Shown here: positions 8,030 through 16,910 of the stretch, piece by piece
Numbering within the stretch: position 1 is the first letter of the stretch
How the letters are laid out: every line of letters begins with the position of its first letter
Source of the DNA: CAVPTL01 sp963794415
GTDB lineage: Bacteria; Actinomycetota; Thermoleophilia; Gaiellales; JAICJC01
DNA length: 64,000 nt
Direction of reading: 5' to 3'
Assembly: GCA_963794415.1 (NCBI GenBank)
Contig: CAWCDI010000001.1
Span: forward strand, 248,001 to 312,000
Translations under genes and position numbers: made by a program
Notes under the pieces: generated by a model
Seen by the model: only the letters and a program-made list of their open reading frames with translations
What the model was told of the DNA's origin: nothing
Database searches by the model: none

Positions 8030-10026
8030 GCTGAGGCCACCTTCGCGACCGTGCGGGCCTCGACGCTTCGCCCGGCCGCACGACGGTACTGCGCAACCAA
8101 ACCCTCGGTCGTCGCCTGTGGGCTGAAGCGCTCTTCATACCGCTTGCGGCCCGCAGCCCCCAAGCGTCTGCAGAGCTCATCATCCCCGGCGAGCCGGAGC
8201 AGGCCGGCGGCCATGCTCTGCTGCTCGTCCGGCTCAAAGAGCAGGCCCGACACTCCGTCCTCGACGACTTCGGGAAGGCCCCCAATACGGGCTGCAAGCA
8301 CGGGGACGCCCGCGGCAGACGCCTCTGCCGCCGTGCGGCCGAATACCTCGTACCAGACCGACGGCACGATCACAGCGCGCGCACGGGCGATCATCGTCCA
8401 CACCTCCTCTCGGGATCGCTGCCCGAGGAACTCAATGCCGTGCGAGGAGTCGAATGTCGACCGAAGCTGAGATTCGAGCTCGCCCGAGCCGACCACGGAG
8501 AGGCCCTCGCCCCCGTCGGGGAACGCCCTCTGCCAGGCCTCAAGCATCCGGCTGACCCCTTTCTCAGGTGAGAGGCGTGCGAGGCAGAGAAAGCCTCGGC
8601 CCGGGGCGGCTCGACTCACGCTGGGTTCAGTCACGACGTTGTGCTTTACCGCAATGCGGTCTGCCGGCCATCCAGCGGCGACGTATTGGGCGCGTGTGAA
8701 CGCGGAGGGAGTGAGGTAGAGGTCTACCGCAGACCTCCATGTACCGATCCGCGAGTGCACGGCGTCGGAGATGGCGAGCGGCACCGTCGCAGCGTGTGAG
8801 TTGCGATAGCAGCCGTGACGGATTGCAGGGAGGGGCGGACGCCCGACGCACTCCTCGCAAACGTGCCCGTCCCGAAACAGCGTGGCAGCCGGGCATATCG
8901 GCCGGTAGTTGTGAAGGGTCTGCACCACGGAGACGCCGTCCCCATGGGCCCGGCGAGGCCCGGCGGGGCTAATCAGGGGAAACGTATTGTGGAAGTGCAC
9001 CACGTCGGGGCGGGCGGAGCGCACCGCATCACGCACCCGACCGGCCCCGGAGAACGACCAGATCACGCCTGCGGGCACCATCGCCCTCCGGTGGATGGGC
9101 CAGGTTTCAATCTCGTCAGAGTCGAACGTCAGTGTGCGGACATCGACCCCGTATTCGCGCAGTGCGTCAGCCTCCTCGATCGCAGCCTGGTTCTCGCCGC
9201 TTGGCTGAACACTGCGATAACGGTTGTGCACGACGAGGACTCTCACGGCAGCTTCCGCTCCGGGCTGCGCTGCCCGGCGTGCCACGTCGGCGGCAACTAA
9301 CGCGGCGAACTTGCTGGTTGCGACCGTGTACCGCGGGCCGAGGTTTCGAGGCTCGCGTGCCATCCGGTGGAACCACTCGAGGCCTGAGCGCTGCATCCAC
9401 TCGGGAGCGCGCGGCTTGTTGCCCGAGACGAAGTCGAACGCCGCTCCGACGCCCATGCAGAGCACACTCGGGAAGTCATATGCGCGTCGGTGCATCCAGA
9501 TGTCCTGCTTGGGCGCCCCGAGACCAACCCAGATGATGTGTGGCTGCGCCGCCTCGACCGCGGCGGTGAGATCGGCGTCATCCTGGGCTGTGAACGCTGC
9601 GAACGGAGGGGAGAGCGAGCCACAGATCTCGGCGCCGCGGCATTGCACCCCAAGCTGGTGCCGAAGTCCACTGAGGACGTCCGGGGACGATCCGAAGAGG
9701 AAGTGCCGCAGCCCGTAGGGACGCCCGAGTCGGATCACGTGTGGCATGAGATCTGGCCCTGGAATTCGCTGGGCGCGACTCCAGCCGGCTCGGCGGATCC
9801 GCCACGACACGGGTGCCCCGTCAGGGAAGTTGCACCACGACCCGTCGAGCGCTCGCTTCCAGTCCTCGTTCGTCTGGGCTGCCGTCAGACCGTGCGCGCC
9901 CGTGAGGGTGCCGTAGCCGCCCGCGCCCGATAGGGCGCGGTTGACGACCATCTCGGCTGCACCGTACAGCGTGCCCGCATAGAACTTGCTGCCGTAGACC
10001 ACTGCCCGCTGAGGGGTCACCGTCAT
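8026..10026 (-). CDS. WecG/TagA/CpsF glycosyltransferase joined to GT4 glycosyltransferase
   Basis: A 666-residue reading frame with two complete enzymes. Residues about 1-245 are WecG/TagA/CpsF family (GLGAPKQDIWMHRR at about 168, VGAAFDF at about 195), which transfer N-acetylhexosaminuronate or mannosamine-type sugars to lipid-linked acceptors. Residues about 262-650 are GT4 (N-terminal VRVLVVHNRYRS, ARLSPEKGVSRM near 490, EVFGRTAAEASAAGVPVLA near 570). The seam contains GTGAGA: the GTG is exactly where a free GT4 would start, and its TGA is the natural coupled stop for the first enzyme in another frame. A lost base could therefore have created the fusion. ATGA couples it to the upstream kinase. 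Confidence 0.8.
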   Translation of the reverse strand: MTVTPQRAVVYGSKFYAGTLYGAAEMVVNRALSGAGGYGTLTGAHGLTAAQTNEDWKRALDGSWCNFPDGAPVSWRIRRAGWSRAQRIPGPDLMPHVIRLGRPYGLRHFLFGSSPDVLSGLRHQLGVQCRGAEICGSLSPPFAAFTAQDDADLTAAVEAAQPHIIWVGLGAPKQDIWMHRRAYDFPSVLCMGVGAAFDFVSGNKPRAPEWMQRSGLEWFHRMAREPRNLGPRYTVATSKFAALVAADVARRAAQPGAEAAVRVLVVHNRYRSVQPSGENQAAIEEADALREYGVDVRTLTFDSDEIETWPIHRRAMVPAGVIWSFSGAGRVRDAVRSARPDVVHFHNTFPLISPAGPRRAHGDGVSVVQTLHNYRPICPAATLFRDGHVCEECVGRPPLPAIRHGCYRNSHAATVPLAISDAVHSRIGTWRSAVDLYLTPSAFTRAQYVAAGWPADRIAVKHNVVTEPSVSRAAPGRGFLCLARLSPEKGVSRMLEAWQRAFPDGGEGLSVVGSGELESQLRSTFDSSHGIEFLGQRSREEVWTMIARARAVIVPSVWYEVFGRTAAEASAAGVPVLAARIGGLPEVVEDGVSGLLFEPDEQQSMAAGLLRLAGDDELCRRLGAAGRKRYEERFSPQATTEGLVAQYRRAAGRSVEARTVAKVASA

Positions 10027-11765
10027 GCTTGGCGCGCGTCAGGAACTCCAGCCTTCGCCTGCTCTGGCTGTGGCGCTTGTTCTGGGGACTGAGCGTAGGC
10101 GTAGTGGTAGTCGTAACCGTAGTCGTAGGCATCGTCCGAGTCTGCGGCTGTCACAACCACCCCGAGCACGGGGGTTTGGGTGCCGGCCAGCTCGCGACGG
10201 AACTCACGCATCATCTGTCGGTTCACCGTGCCGAGCCGTGCGACCACAAGAACTGCGCCGACCTTCCGCATCAACGCGCGTGCATCGCTGACCGGCAGTG
10301 TTGGCGTCGCGTCGATCAGCACGACGTCGAACCGGGACTCGAGTTCGTCCAAGAGTGTCTCAAGGGATCCGCTCTCGAGGAATGCAACGGTGTCGGGCAC
10401 GTGCCGTCCCGCAGGAAGAATGTCGAGCACTCCGGCGACCGAGCCACCCGAGCCGTTGCCATTGCTGCTCTTCGAGCGCTTTGATGCCTTTCCACCCACC
10501 CGAGTCAGGGCCACGGTCTTCAACGCCTCGTCGAGCGGAACGGCGGTGAGGGCAACATCAGTGACGCCCGGGATCTGCTCCAGATTGAAGTACCTGTTGA
10601 GGTTGGGGCGGCGGAGATCGAGATCGACGAGCGCCACGCGCCGGCCAACCTGCGCGAGGGCAACCGCGAGGTTCGCGACGGTGGTGGTCTTCCCCTCCTG
10701 GTCGATCGCGCTCGTGACCATTACTGTGGTCGCGCCCGCCCCGAGGTTCGCGAGGTCGAAAGCGACCCGAAGCTTGCGGTATGCCTCGCCATGGAGGTTT
10801 CCCTGCTCGACGAGCAGCGAGAGCTGGCTCGCGCTGCGGACAGAGCGGGGAGGTGCGGGAATCCGGGCCAGCATCGGCAAGCCGAGCTCCTCGGTCACCT
10901 CCTCAGATGTTCGGATGTGGCCATCCATAACCTCGCGGAGGAAGGCCAGCCCGATGCCGACCATGATGCCGACGAGAAGACCCGCGATGATGTTCCGCGG
11001 GGTCGTCGGCTGGATCTGGGCGGCGTTCGTAGCCTGGCTTGAGATCGACGAGACGGCGCTCTGGCCATCGGGCGTCTTCGAGTTCAGCAGCGCTAGCTGT
11101 GCCTGGAGGCCCTGCTGCTGCTTCAGCAGCGAGCCCTGGGTGTTGGAGAGATCGCGGATGCGGGCTTCCTGGCTACTCGTGCTATGCCCCGCCGCCTGGG
11201 CGGCATCGATCTGGCCCTGAACCTTGGTGATCATGCCGTTGACAATCTTGAGTTGTGCCACGACCGGCAGGAGCTGCTGACGCACCTGGTTGGAAGCGAC
11301 ACTCACGTTGCTCGCCGCAGCGGCCGCCGCGTAGCCGTTCACGAGGGCAATCGCTTCGTCCTTGTTGGCTGCACTCACGCTGAAGTGGACGATATTGCTG
11401 TCAGGATCGGCGACCACGCTGGAGTGCTTGATGAGTGTCTGGGGTGTCCATCGCCCAAGGTCGGGATCGCTCTTTCGAGCCAACTCGAGGCCCTGCTGGG
11501 CCACGTTTTCCGAGCTCGCGATGGCGGCTTCAGTAGACACGAATCGAGCAGCGTCGGCCCTGCCCGACGAGGTGCCGGTATTGAGGAGCGCCCCCGTGTT
11601 CACCACAATCGCGGCGTTCGCGCGCATCACCTTGTGCTGGTGATGTGAGTAGAGCAGTCCTGCGGCCACCCCGAGTGCTCCAAACAGGACCACGATCCAG
11701 GCACGGCGCTTGAGCACTCGGAGGTAGTAGCGCGTAGACCGCGCGCCCACACGTGCATCGTTCAC
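10023..11765 (-). CDS. polysaccharide co-polymerase / tyrosine autokinase (Wzc/CapAB type)
   Basis: A 580-residue protein. A first TM helix (about residues 20-40) is followed by an extracytoplasmic Wzz-like domain with coiled coil (about 130-235) and a second TM (IIAGLLVGIMVGIGLAFL, about 265). The C-terminal BY-kinase domain has a Walker A variant (AIDQEGKTTTVANLA), Walker A' (VALVDLDLRRP) and Walker B (DVVLIDATP). A tyrosine cluster (YDYGYDYHYAYA) near the C-terminus is the expected autophosphorylation site. It should control chain length and export. It is the first gene of the leftward operon (GTG start), and a Ser/Gly/Asn-rich insert lies in the kinase domain. Confidence 0.88.
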   Translation of the reverse strand: MNDARVGARSTRYYLRVLKRRAWIVVLFGALGVAAGLLYSHHQHKVMRANAAIVVNTGALLNTGTSSGRADAARFVSTEAAIASSENVAQQGLELARKSDPDLGRWTPQTLIKHSSVVADPDSNIVHFSVSAANKDEAIALVNGYAAAAAASNVSVASNQVRQQLLPVVAQLKIVNGMITKVQGQIDAAQAAGHSTSSQEARIRDLSNTQGSLLKQQQGLQAQLALLNSKTPDGQSAVSSISSQATNAAQIQPTTPRNIIAGLLVGIMVGIGLAFLREVMDGHIRTSEEVTEELGLPMLARIPAPPRSVRSASQLSLLVEQGNLHGEAYRKLRVAFDLANLGAGATTVMVTSAIDQEGKTTTVANLAVALAQVGRRVALVDLDLRRPNLNRYFNLEQIPGVTDVALTAVPLDEALKTVALTRVGGKASKRSKSSNGNGSGGSVAGVLDILPAGRHVPDTVAFLESGSLETLLDELESRFDVVLIDATPTLPVSDARALMRKVGAVLVVARLGTVNRQMMREFRRELAGTQTPVLGVVVTAADSDDAYDYGYDYHYAYAQSPEQAPQPEQAKAGVPDARQA

Positions 11766-12011
11766 AGAGCAATCCCCTCGTACATTGCGGAGCAGCGGTC
11801 GGTAGGAGCGCCGATCCAGAGATACCAGCGACCCCGAAGGCGGTCAACCCCGGTGGAGCGACCCCTCCGAACCCGCGAAGTGTGGCTTCTTGCGAGGGGC
11901 ATAGTAAAGCACACTTTCCAAGTTATCGATAGTGGATACAGATAAAATGCGGGAACTCGCTGAATCCCAACGTTTCGCCGACGCGAGCCAGGAGGGACGG
12001 CGGCGCGGGGA
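11766..12011. other. intergenic region upstream of the leftward polysaccharide operon
   Basis: About 250 bases without a convincing gene. Positions 11900-11950 are unusually AT-rich for this window, with TATCGATA-like and TACTAT elements reading leftward. This is the natural place for the operon promoter, but no clean -35/-10 pair could be assigned. Confidence 0.4.
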
Positions 12012-12548
12012 TCACGTCTGCGATTTCTTCCGAGGATGCCGCGAGTGGTGTCGTCGCGGCGTGAACGGCGGTCTGCTGCAGCGGGTGGATTTCGTCGGGG
12101 CGAAGTTCGACCACGGAACGACTCGCAGCACCCGGCAGTCGATGCTCGCGCCCAGCTTACGGCCGCAGAGCCACCGATCCGCGTGCCCGGACCGGTTCGC
12201 CTTCAACTTCACGCACCGAAAAGAGGAGCCAGTACGGCCAAGAGTGTCACCGAGATCGATGGCGACCCCGGCAGCAGTCGGCTGGGGAAGCAGCGCCTGG
12301 AGATCTCCGATGTCGCACTGCCCGCGTTTCGACGAACTCTTCACCGAACCCGTCATCGAGACCGTGCTGATCAGACAGACCGATTCCGCGTGATAGACAA
12401 CCGCGCACGCCCATCGTGAGTCGTTGGCGTTCTTGGACACGCATTTCACGGATTGCGCGGACGGGTCAGACATCTCGACGTGGTGTTCGACTGTCGCGGC
12501 ATCGGCGCGCGTGCGGACGTGGTTGAACCAGTACCCGCCGGCGGCCAC
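12012..12548 (-). CDS. putative small membrane-anchored protein, start unclear
   Basis: The frame is open from a TAG at 12633-12635 leftward. Just before the first usable start (GTG 12548) it encodes a strong transmembrane helix (WIVILLAVLVIPVAAGGYW) preceded by Lys/Arg. No ATG, GTG or TTG precedes that helix, so the true start is lost or non-standard, or the gene is damaged. The next 60 residues contain spaced cysteines (SVKCVSKN, WACAVVY, ESVCLIS), as in small secreted Cys-paired domains. The C-terminal half is Arg/Ser/His rich and looks frameshifted. I do not recognise the family. It may be a gene remnant. Confidence 0.35.
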   Translation of the reverse strand: MAAGGYWFNHVRTRADAATVEHHVEMSDPSAQSVKCVSKNANDSRWACAVVYHAESVCLISTVSMTGSVKSSSKRGQCDIGDLQALLPQPTAAGVAIDLGDTLGRTGSSFRCVKLKANRSGHADRWLCGRKLGASIDCRVLRVVPWSNFAPTKSTRCSRPPFTPRRHHSRHPRKKSQT

Positions 12549-12695
12549 TGGTATGACGAGGACGGCGAGCAGGATGACGATCCATGTGCGGCGACGGGGC
12601 TTGATGGTGCTGAGACGATACGGGTAGTGGCGCTAATGCGAAAGTGCACGCATCGAGGACGTGCGGAAAAGCTGCTGCCATCGGATTGAATCCGC

Positions 12696-12902
12696 GTGAC
12701 TGCAAACACAAACCAGTCTCCAACGTTGAGGGCAGACACTGTCGCGGTGATCCGCCCATTGCGCAGGTTGAAACGACGGTTCCGATGCATGCGGAAGGGC
12801 CATCGCTGGCAGAGCGTCGTCGATCCGGGGTCCAGAGGCCGGGAGATGTGTATCCGGTGCGGCAAGATTCGGACAGTCGCTGTGCGTGAGACGGCTGCTT
12901 GA
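12696..12902 (+). CDS. small zinc-ribbon-like hypothetical protein
   Basis: A 68-residue protein from GTG 12696. The C-terminal half has FRCMRKGHRWQS followed by REMCIRCGKIRTV. This gives C-x4-H and C-x2-C spacing typical of small zinc-ribbon proteins of actinobacteria. The N-terminal part is Arg-rich and may not be translated (GTG 12747 is a shorter option). It stands alone, between a doubtful leftward gene and a secreted protein. The function is unknown. Confidence 0.45.
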   Translation: MTANTNQSPTLRADTVAVIRPLRRLKRRFRCMRKGHRWQSVVDPGSRGREMCIRCGKIRTVAVRETAA

Positions 12903-13405
12903 ACTACCCGCATGGGTGGCTGCGACTCGCACGCTGACCGGATAGCGTCACACGCTCCTGGCGAAACGGGCAGAAACGCCCATCAGAGACTGGGGGCACG
13001 TATGCAGCGCGATCGCCTGGTGCGCGGCGAGCCGCGGACGATGATGGAGCCAGTCGAGCGAGTCACACACCCTCCCGATCCACAGCCCGATCTGGTAACC
13101 CAGCGACCTCAGGTTGCCGAGACCCCTATGGGCCCAGTTCTCCCTGCGGTGGACTTCGACATGAGCGAAGCCGACTAGCTCAGGGGCGAGGGCGGCTCAG
13201 GTGACCAGGCGCCGCGCCGCGGCTTGACCGATTCTGGCTCGCCGAAATATGATTCGTTTTTCACAAAGTCCTCGTGGCGCGTGCTACAGTCTGCGCCGGG
13301 GAGAGCCCCGCCATAACGTTGACGCCGGGGGCTCCTGCGCTCCATCCCAGTCAGCGGTGTATGTCCCTGCCCGAAGGAGCGAGAGACCAGGAGGTTGTCC
13401 CGTAC
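12903..13405. other. intergenic stretch with promoter and structured leader
   Basis: About 500 bases without a supportable gene. An 88-codon open frame at 12912-13178 lacks any domain or ribosome site. The right part holds a good promoter (13224-13253) and then about 145 bases of leader with G/C-rich inverted stretches around 13294-13345 before the secreted-protein start at 13406. I could not match the leader to a riboswitch class. Confidence 0.4.
13224..13253 (+). promoter_or_regulatory. sigma-70-type promoter for the secreted protein at 13406
   Basis: TTGACC (13224-13229), 18-base spacer, TATGAT (13248-13253). This is among the closest matches to the housekeeping consensus in this GC-rich window. 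It implies a leader of about 145 bases. Confidence 0.5.
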
Positions 13406-14230
13406 ATGTACACCCGGCTGACTACGATCTTGGCGCTGGCGGTGGGGGTCTCCCTGCTCACGGCGTCGGCCGCATTTGCGAGCAGCACAGTGATCTACTC
13501 GAGCGCCCCGAACACGCTCGCTCCGAACTACCCAAGCCTCGGCCTCGAGGCGACTGCGGCCGGCCACGTCGGCGATGCGGTTGACTTTGCGGGCAGCGCT
13601 CGCAAGATCAAGACCGTGAAGGTCATCTTGAGCACATGGGCCTGCCAGAGCGGCACTTGGAACGGCGGAGACTGCTTCACGAACGCCGGCGCAAAGTTCA
13701 GCGTGCCGATCACGCTCGACATCTATCACGCTGGAGTTGTCCAGCCTGACGGCTCGGTGACTCCGGGCAACATCATCGCAAGCGTGACTAAGACCTTCCA
13801 GGTGCCGTTCCGCCCGTCCGCAAGCCCCAAGTGCAAGAACGGGCAGGTCGGCGAGTGGTTTAAGAACGGCCAAGGATGCTTCAACGGCAAGGCCGTGAAG
13901 ATCAGCTTCCCGCTCGGGAATCTGCACTCCACGCTCCCTGATTCCATCGTGTACACGGTCGGATACAACACGACGCACTACGGTGACGACCCAATCGGTG
14001 AGAGCGCGTCGTGCTTCGGCACGACGGCGGGTTGCCCGTACGATTCGCTGAACGTCGCGTTGACGGATTCTGCGACCGTCGGGAACCAGACGTACTCGGA
14101 CTCGATCTTCTGGGATACGGCGTTCGCGGGGAACTCCTGTGGCTCGCCATTCGTCACCGGGGAGATCAATCGCGATACGGGCTGCTGGGCCGGATACGTC
14201 CCGGCTGCGCAGTTCCTGGCAGCGAACTAG
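13406..14230 (+). CDS. secreted hypothetical protein
   Basis: The ATG at 13406 follows CAGGAGG with good spacing, giving 274 residues. Residues 1-25 are a Sec signal peptide ending ASAAFAS. The mature part is rich in Thr/Gly/Tyr with many cysteines (WACQSG, GDCF, SPKCKNG, QGCFNG, ASCFG, AGCPY, NSCGSP, TGCW). This suggests a disulphide-bonded extracellular beta protein. No catalytic motif was recognised. It has its own promoter and a strong terminator, so it is monocistronic. Confidence 0.75.
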   Translation: MYTRLTTILALAVGVSLLTASAAFASSTVIYSSAPNTLAPNYPSLGLEATAAGHVGDAVDFAGSARKIKTVKVILSTWACQSGTWNGGDCFTNAGAKFSVPITLDIYHAGVVQPDGSVTPGNIIASVTKTFQVPFRPSASPKCKNGQVGEWFKNGQGCFNGKAVKISFPLGNLHSTLPDSIVYTVGYNTTHYGDDPIGESASCFGTTAGCPYDSLNVALTDSATVGNQTYSDSIFWDTAFAGNSCGSPFVTGEINRDTGCWAGYVPAAQFLAAN

Positions 14231-14246
14231 ACGCTGCTGAGAGCCG

Positions 14247-14282
14247 CACCGGCGGTGCACGCCCACGCGTGCACCGCCGGTG
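14247..14282. terminator. bidirectional hairpin terminator
   Basis: A perfect 15-bp stem (14247-14261 with 14268-14282) around a 6-base loop sits between two convergent stop codons. There is no clear T-run, as is common in actinobacterial terminators. It serves the secreted protein and the leftward transporter operon. Confidence 0.8.
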
Positions 14283-14288
14283 AGACGG

Positions 14289-15227
14289 CTACTCCGGTTC
14301 GGGCGCTTTCACGATCGGCGCGGCAATCACAGTCCCCCCGACAATCCGCACCCGCACCGTCGCCCTCACCTCGGGGCCCGGCGCCGGCATCACCGTCACC
14401 ACGACCCCAGAGGCTGTTTCGAGCTCGAGCCGTATGCCTTCCTCGACGGGGATCCGCCGCCGTACCGTGCCCTCGACCGGTCCGTTCGGGTCGACGAGCA
14501 CGTCGGCCGGTCGCAGGTACCGGATGCCGCCGTCGACCTTCTGCCGGCCGACGAATCCCACAAACTCGGCGACCGCAGCCGAGCTGGGTCGCTCGAAGAT
14601 CTCGGAGGGGGTGCCCTCGGCGGCGATCTTGCCGTCGAGGAGCACAGCCACCCGGTCTGCGAGCGCCCACGCCTCGGCGCGATCGTGGACGATCACGAGC
14701 GTTGCCCGGTCGTCGCTTCGCAGCACCGACGAGGTGTCGTAGAGCAGGTCGGCCCGGGTCGCGGGATCGAGGCCAGCAAACGGCTCGTCGAGCAGGAGGA
14801 TCTTGGGATCGAGCGCCAGCACCCGCGCCAGGTGCACGCGCCGTGCCTCGCCGCCCGAGAGCCGGTCGCCGCGCCGTGATGCGAGCTGATCGACGCCGAG
14901 TGCCACGAGCGAGTCCATGCACCGTCGCTCGCGCTCGTGGCGCGGCACCCCCCACCAGCGCTGGGCCAGGCGGATGTTGGCCTCGACGCTTCGCCGGGCG
15001 AGGGCGGGGGCCTGGAGCGCGGTTGCGATGCGCTCCTCGTGGGTGACGGTGCCGGCCTGCGGCTTGGAGAGGCCGCTGAGCACGCGCACGAGGGTGGACT
15101 TGCCGGCACCGTTTGGTCCGATGAGGGCGGTGACCTGGCCCTCGTGCAGGTCGAGGTCGACCCAGTCGAGCACCGGCGTCTTTCCGAGGGCCATGCCGAC
15201 CCCGCGGGCTTCCAGGGCGGCGGTCAT
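14289..15227 (-). CDS. tupC: tungstate/molybdate ABC transporter ATP-binding protein
   Basis: A 312-residue ABC ATPase: Walker A GPNGAGKST (about residues 37-45), signature LSGGEARRVHLARVLA (about 122), Walker B ILLLDEPFAGLD (about 142), H-loop VIVHD. A C-terminal region of about 90 residues (GGIRYLRPADVLV onward) resembles the regulatory tail of oxyanion transporters. It overlaps the permease gene by four bases (GTGA-type coupling). With TupB and the TupA-like binding protein it should drive tungstate or molybdate import. The choice between the two metals rests on TupA/TupB similarity. Confidence 0.8.
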   Translation of the reverse strand: MTAALEARGVGMALGKTPVLDWVDLDLHEGQVTALIGPNGAGKSTLVRVLSGLSKPQAGTVTHEERIATALQAPALARRSVEANIRLAQRWWGVPRHERERRCMDSLVALGVDQLASRRGDRLSGGEARRVHLARVLALDPKILLLDEPFAGLDPATRADLLYDTSSVLRSDDRATLVIVHDRAEAWALADRVAVLLDGKIAAEGTPSEIFERPSSAAVAEFVGFVGRQKVDGGIRYLRPADVLVDPNGPVEGTVRRRIPVEEGIRLELETASGVVVTVMPAPGPEVRATVRVRIVGGTVIAAPIVKAPEPE

Positions 15228-15940
15228 CGCCGGCCCGGTGTTCGCGTGGGGGCGCCGGCGTACTGCGCCACGGTGAGGAGCGCCGCCAGGATGAAGATGA
15301 TGCCGAGGAGCACGGTGCCGTAGGCGATGCCCTCGTCGTAGCGCCCGGCGGAGACCGTGAGCAGCACCGACGTCGCGAGGGTGGAGGTGGTGCCCTGGAT
15401 GTTGCCGCCCACGAGCACGACGGCGCCGACCTCCGAGAGCGTCGCGCCGACGGCGGCGATGGCCGCGGCAAAGACACCGATGCGCGCTTCACGGAGCGCG
15501 AGCACCGCGATGGCGAAGCGCGATGCGCCCAGCACCCGGGCCTGGTCGAGCAGGCCGGGCTCGACGCTCTCGACGGCCGCGGTCGTGAATGCGATCACCA
15601 GCGGCAACGCGAGCACCGTCTGGGCGACGATCACGCCCTTGACCGTGTAGATCAGGTGGAAGCGCCCGAGCGGCGACTGGTTGAGCATCAGCAGGAAGAG
15701 GAAGAGGCCCACGACGATGGGCGGCAGTCCGAGGCCGCCGTTTGCAAGCGCGATGAAGCCGCGCCGGCCCCAGAAGCGGCCGATGCCGAGCGTGACCCCG
15801 ATCGGCAGCCCGATGATGAGCGCCCAGAGCGTCGACCAAAATGCGATGTCGAGCGTGATCCTGACGGTGGTCTTGAGCGTGGGGTCGCCCGACTTGATCA
15901 GGTCGAGCGCTTCCTTGAAACCCTGCCAGATGAAGTCCAC
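15224..15940 (-). CDS. tupB: tungstate ABC transporter permease
   Basis: A 238-residue permease with five to six TM helices. The cytoplasmic coupling loop is at about residues 125-160 (ESVEPGLLDQARVLGASRFAIAVLALREAR), the EAA-type interface with the ATPase. The LPPIVVGLFLFLLM and ATLSEVGAVVLVGGN segments are typical of TupB/CysT-like oxyanion permeases. It is coupled to the ATPase gene downstream and begins right after the DUF2149 gene. Confidence 0.85.
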   Translation of the reverse strand: MDFIWQGFKEALDLIKSGDPTLKTTVRITLDIAFWSTLWALIIGLPIGVTLGIGRFWGRRGFIALANGGLGLPPIVVGLFLFLLMLNQSPLGRFHLIYTVKGVIVAQTVLALPLVIAFTTAAVESVEPGLLDQARVLGASRFAIAVLALREARIGVFAAAIAAVGATLSEVGAVVLVGGNIQGTTSTLATSVLLTVSAGRYDEGIAYGTVLLGIIFILAALLTVAQYAGAPTRTPGRR

Positions 15941-15944
15941 GCGA

Positions 15945-16305
15945 CTACTTGCCGGTGACGTAGACGAGCCGGCCGTCTGCCAGGCGGTAGACGCTTCCGA
16001 CCTTCTTGCCGCTGCCGACCACCTGCTTTCCGCCGAGCTTCACCACGTGGAGGTGTCGCCCCTCTTCACGATCAGCGTCTGGTGCGGGGTGCCGGGATCG
16101 CGGACCACGGTGACGTTTTCCTTGCCCAGGAGGCTCGTCAGCTTGAGCGAGGAGAGCGCCGCCAGCAGGAACGCGACGGAGAGCACGATGGCGAGGTCGA
16201 AGAGGTTGACCAGGCCGTCGAGCGGGTCGCCGGCGCGATCGCGGTGCGAGCCGGGCGCGGGGGGTGACGTGCCGATCCTCCAGGCCGTCGCCGCTCCGAG
16301 AACAT
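15945..16305 (-). pseudogene. DUF2149 (ExbD-like single-pass) protein, frame-broken
   Basis: Translation in two frames rebuilds a DUF2149 protein. RAGDPLDGLVNLFDLAIV is followed by a single TM (VLSVAFLLAALSSL), VTVVRDPGTPHQTLIVKRGD, and then, after a frame change near 16045, VVKLGGKQVVGSGKK and VGSVYRLADGRLVYV. A second break near 16287 disconnects the start (ATG 16305 fits). The short N-terminus, one TM and external domain resemble ExbD/TolR in layout. Its position beside an ExbB-like channel supports a paired stator. It may be intact in the organism, with sequence indels causing the breaks. Confidence 0.6.
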
Positions 16306-16910
16306 CGCGGTGACGTACTCGAGGTCGGAGAGATCCTGGCCGTAGAGCCGGTCTCGCACCAGCGAGATGCCGAATGCCACCGCGCCGATCAGCAGGCCGA
16401 GCACCGTCACGCTGAATGCGACCCGCAGGTTGTCGGAGAGCTCTGCCACGTCGCCGCTGGCAAGCGCTGCGAGCGCGGGGGAGAGCGGGATCAGCGTGCC
16501 CATCAGGCCAAGCGCCGGGCCGGCGCGCACCAGCATCCGCGTGCGCTCGAGCCGCCGCAGCGAGCGGTAGTCGAAGTCGGCCAGCGCCTTGGCGGAGCTC
16601 TCCGTCCAGGCCGGCCGGCCCCGAAGCCCACGAGCGCCTCCAGCACGCCTGCCATGCTGGCGCTCTGGGCGACGGGCTTCAGGCTCTCGGCGGCGGAGGG
16701 ACGGTCGTCCTCGCCCAGAAACTCCTTGGCCTGCGCCGTGGCGCGCTCGAGCTTGGGAAAGCTCCGCCGACGACGGCGGTACATCTCGACCGTGACCGAG
16801 CCGGCCTCGTAGATGACCAGGGCAAGTGCCAGGAGCGCCAGGATCAGCACCGGCACGAGCAGTGCCGCCGACACGTTGAAGATGATCTGCTCGACGTTAT
16901 GGGCCGACAT
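16306..16910 (-). pseudogene. MotA/TolQ/ExbB-like proton channel protein, frame-broken
   Basis: It starts ATG 16910, immediately after the stop of the PKD gene. The first frame gives an N-terminal TM (ALLVPVLILALLALALVIY) and a cytoplasmic Arg-rich loop. After a frame change near 16610, in a GGCC repeat, the second gives the hallmark channel region (VRAGPALGLMGTLIPLSPAL, then NLRVAFSVTVLGLLIGAVAF). In ExbB/TolQ/MotA proteins these helices form the pentameric ion channel that harvests proton motive force. No stop is seen before the DUF2149 start, so the 3' end is approximate. The domain is otherwise complete, which argues for sequence error or very recent damage. Confidence 0.6.

Noticed and set aside
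12912..13178. An 88-codon open frame
   Set aside because: No ribosome site, no domain and odd composition; the promoter for the next gene lies just downstream.
13290..13400. Structured leader of the secreted protein as a known riboswitch (c-di-GMP or c-di-AMP type)
   Set aside because: GC-rich inverted stretches are present, but the conserved loop sequences of those classes are not.
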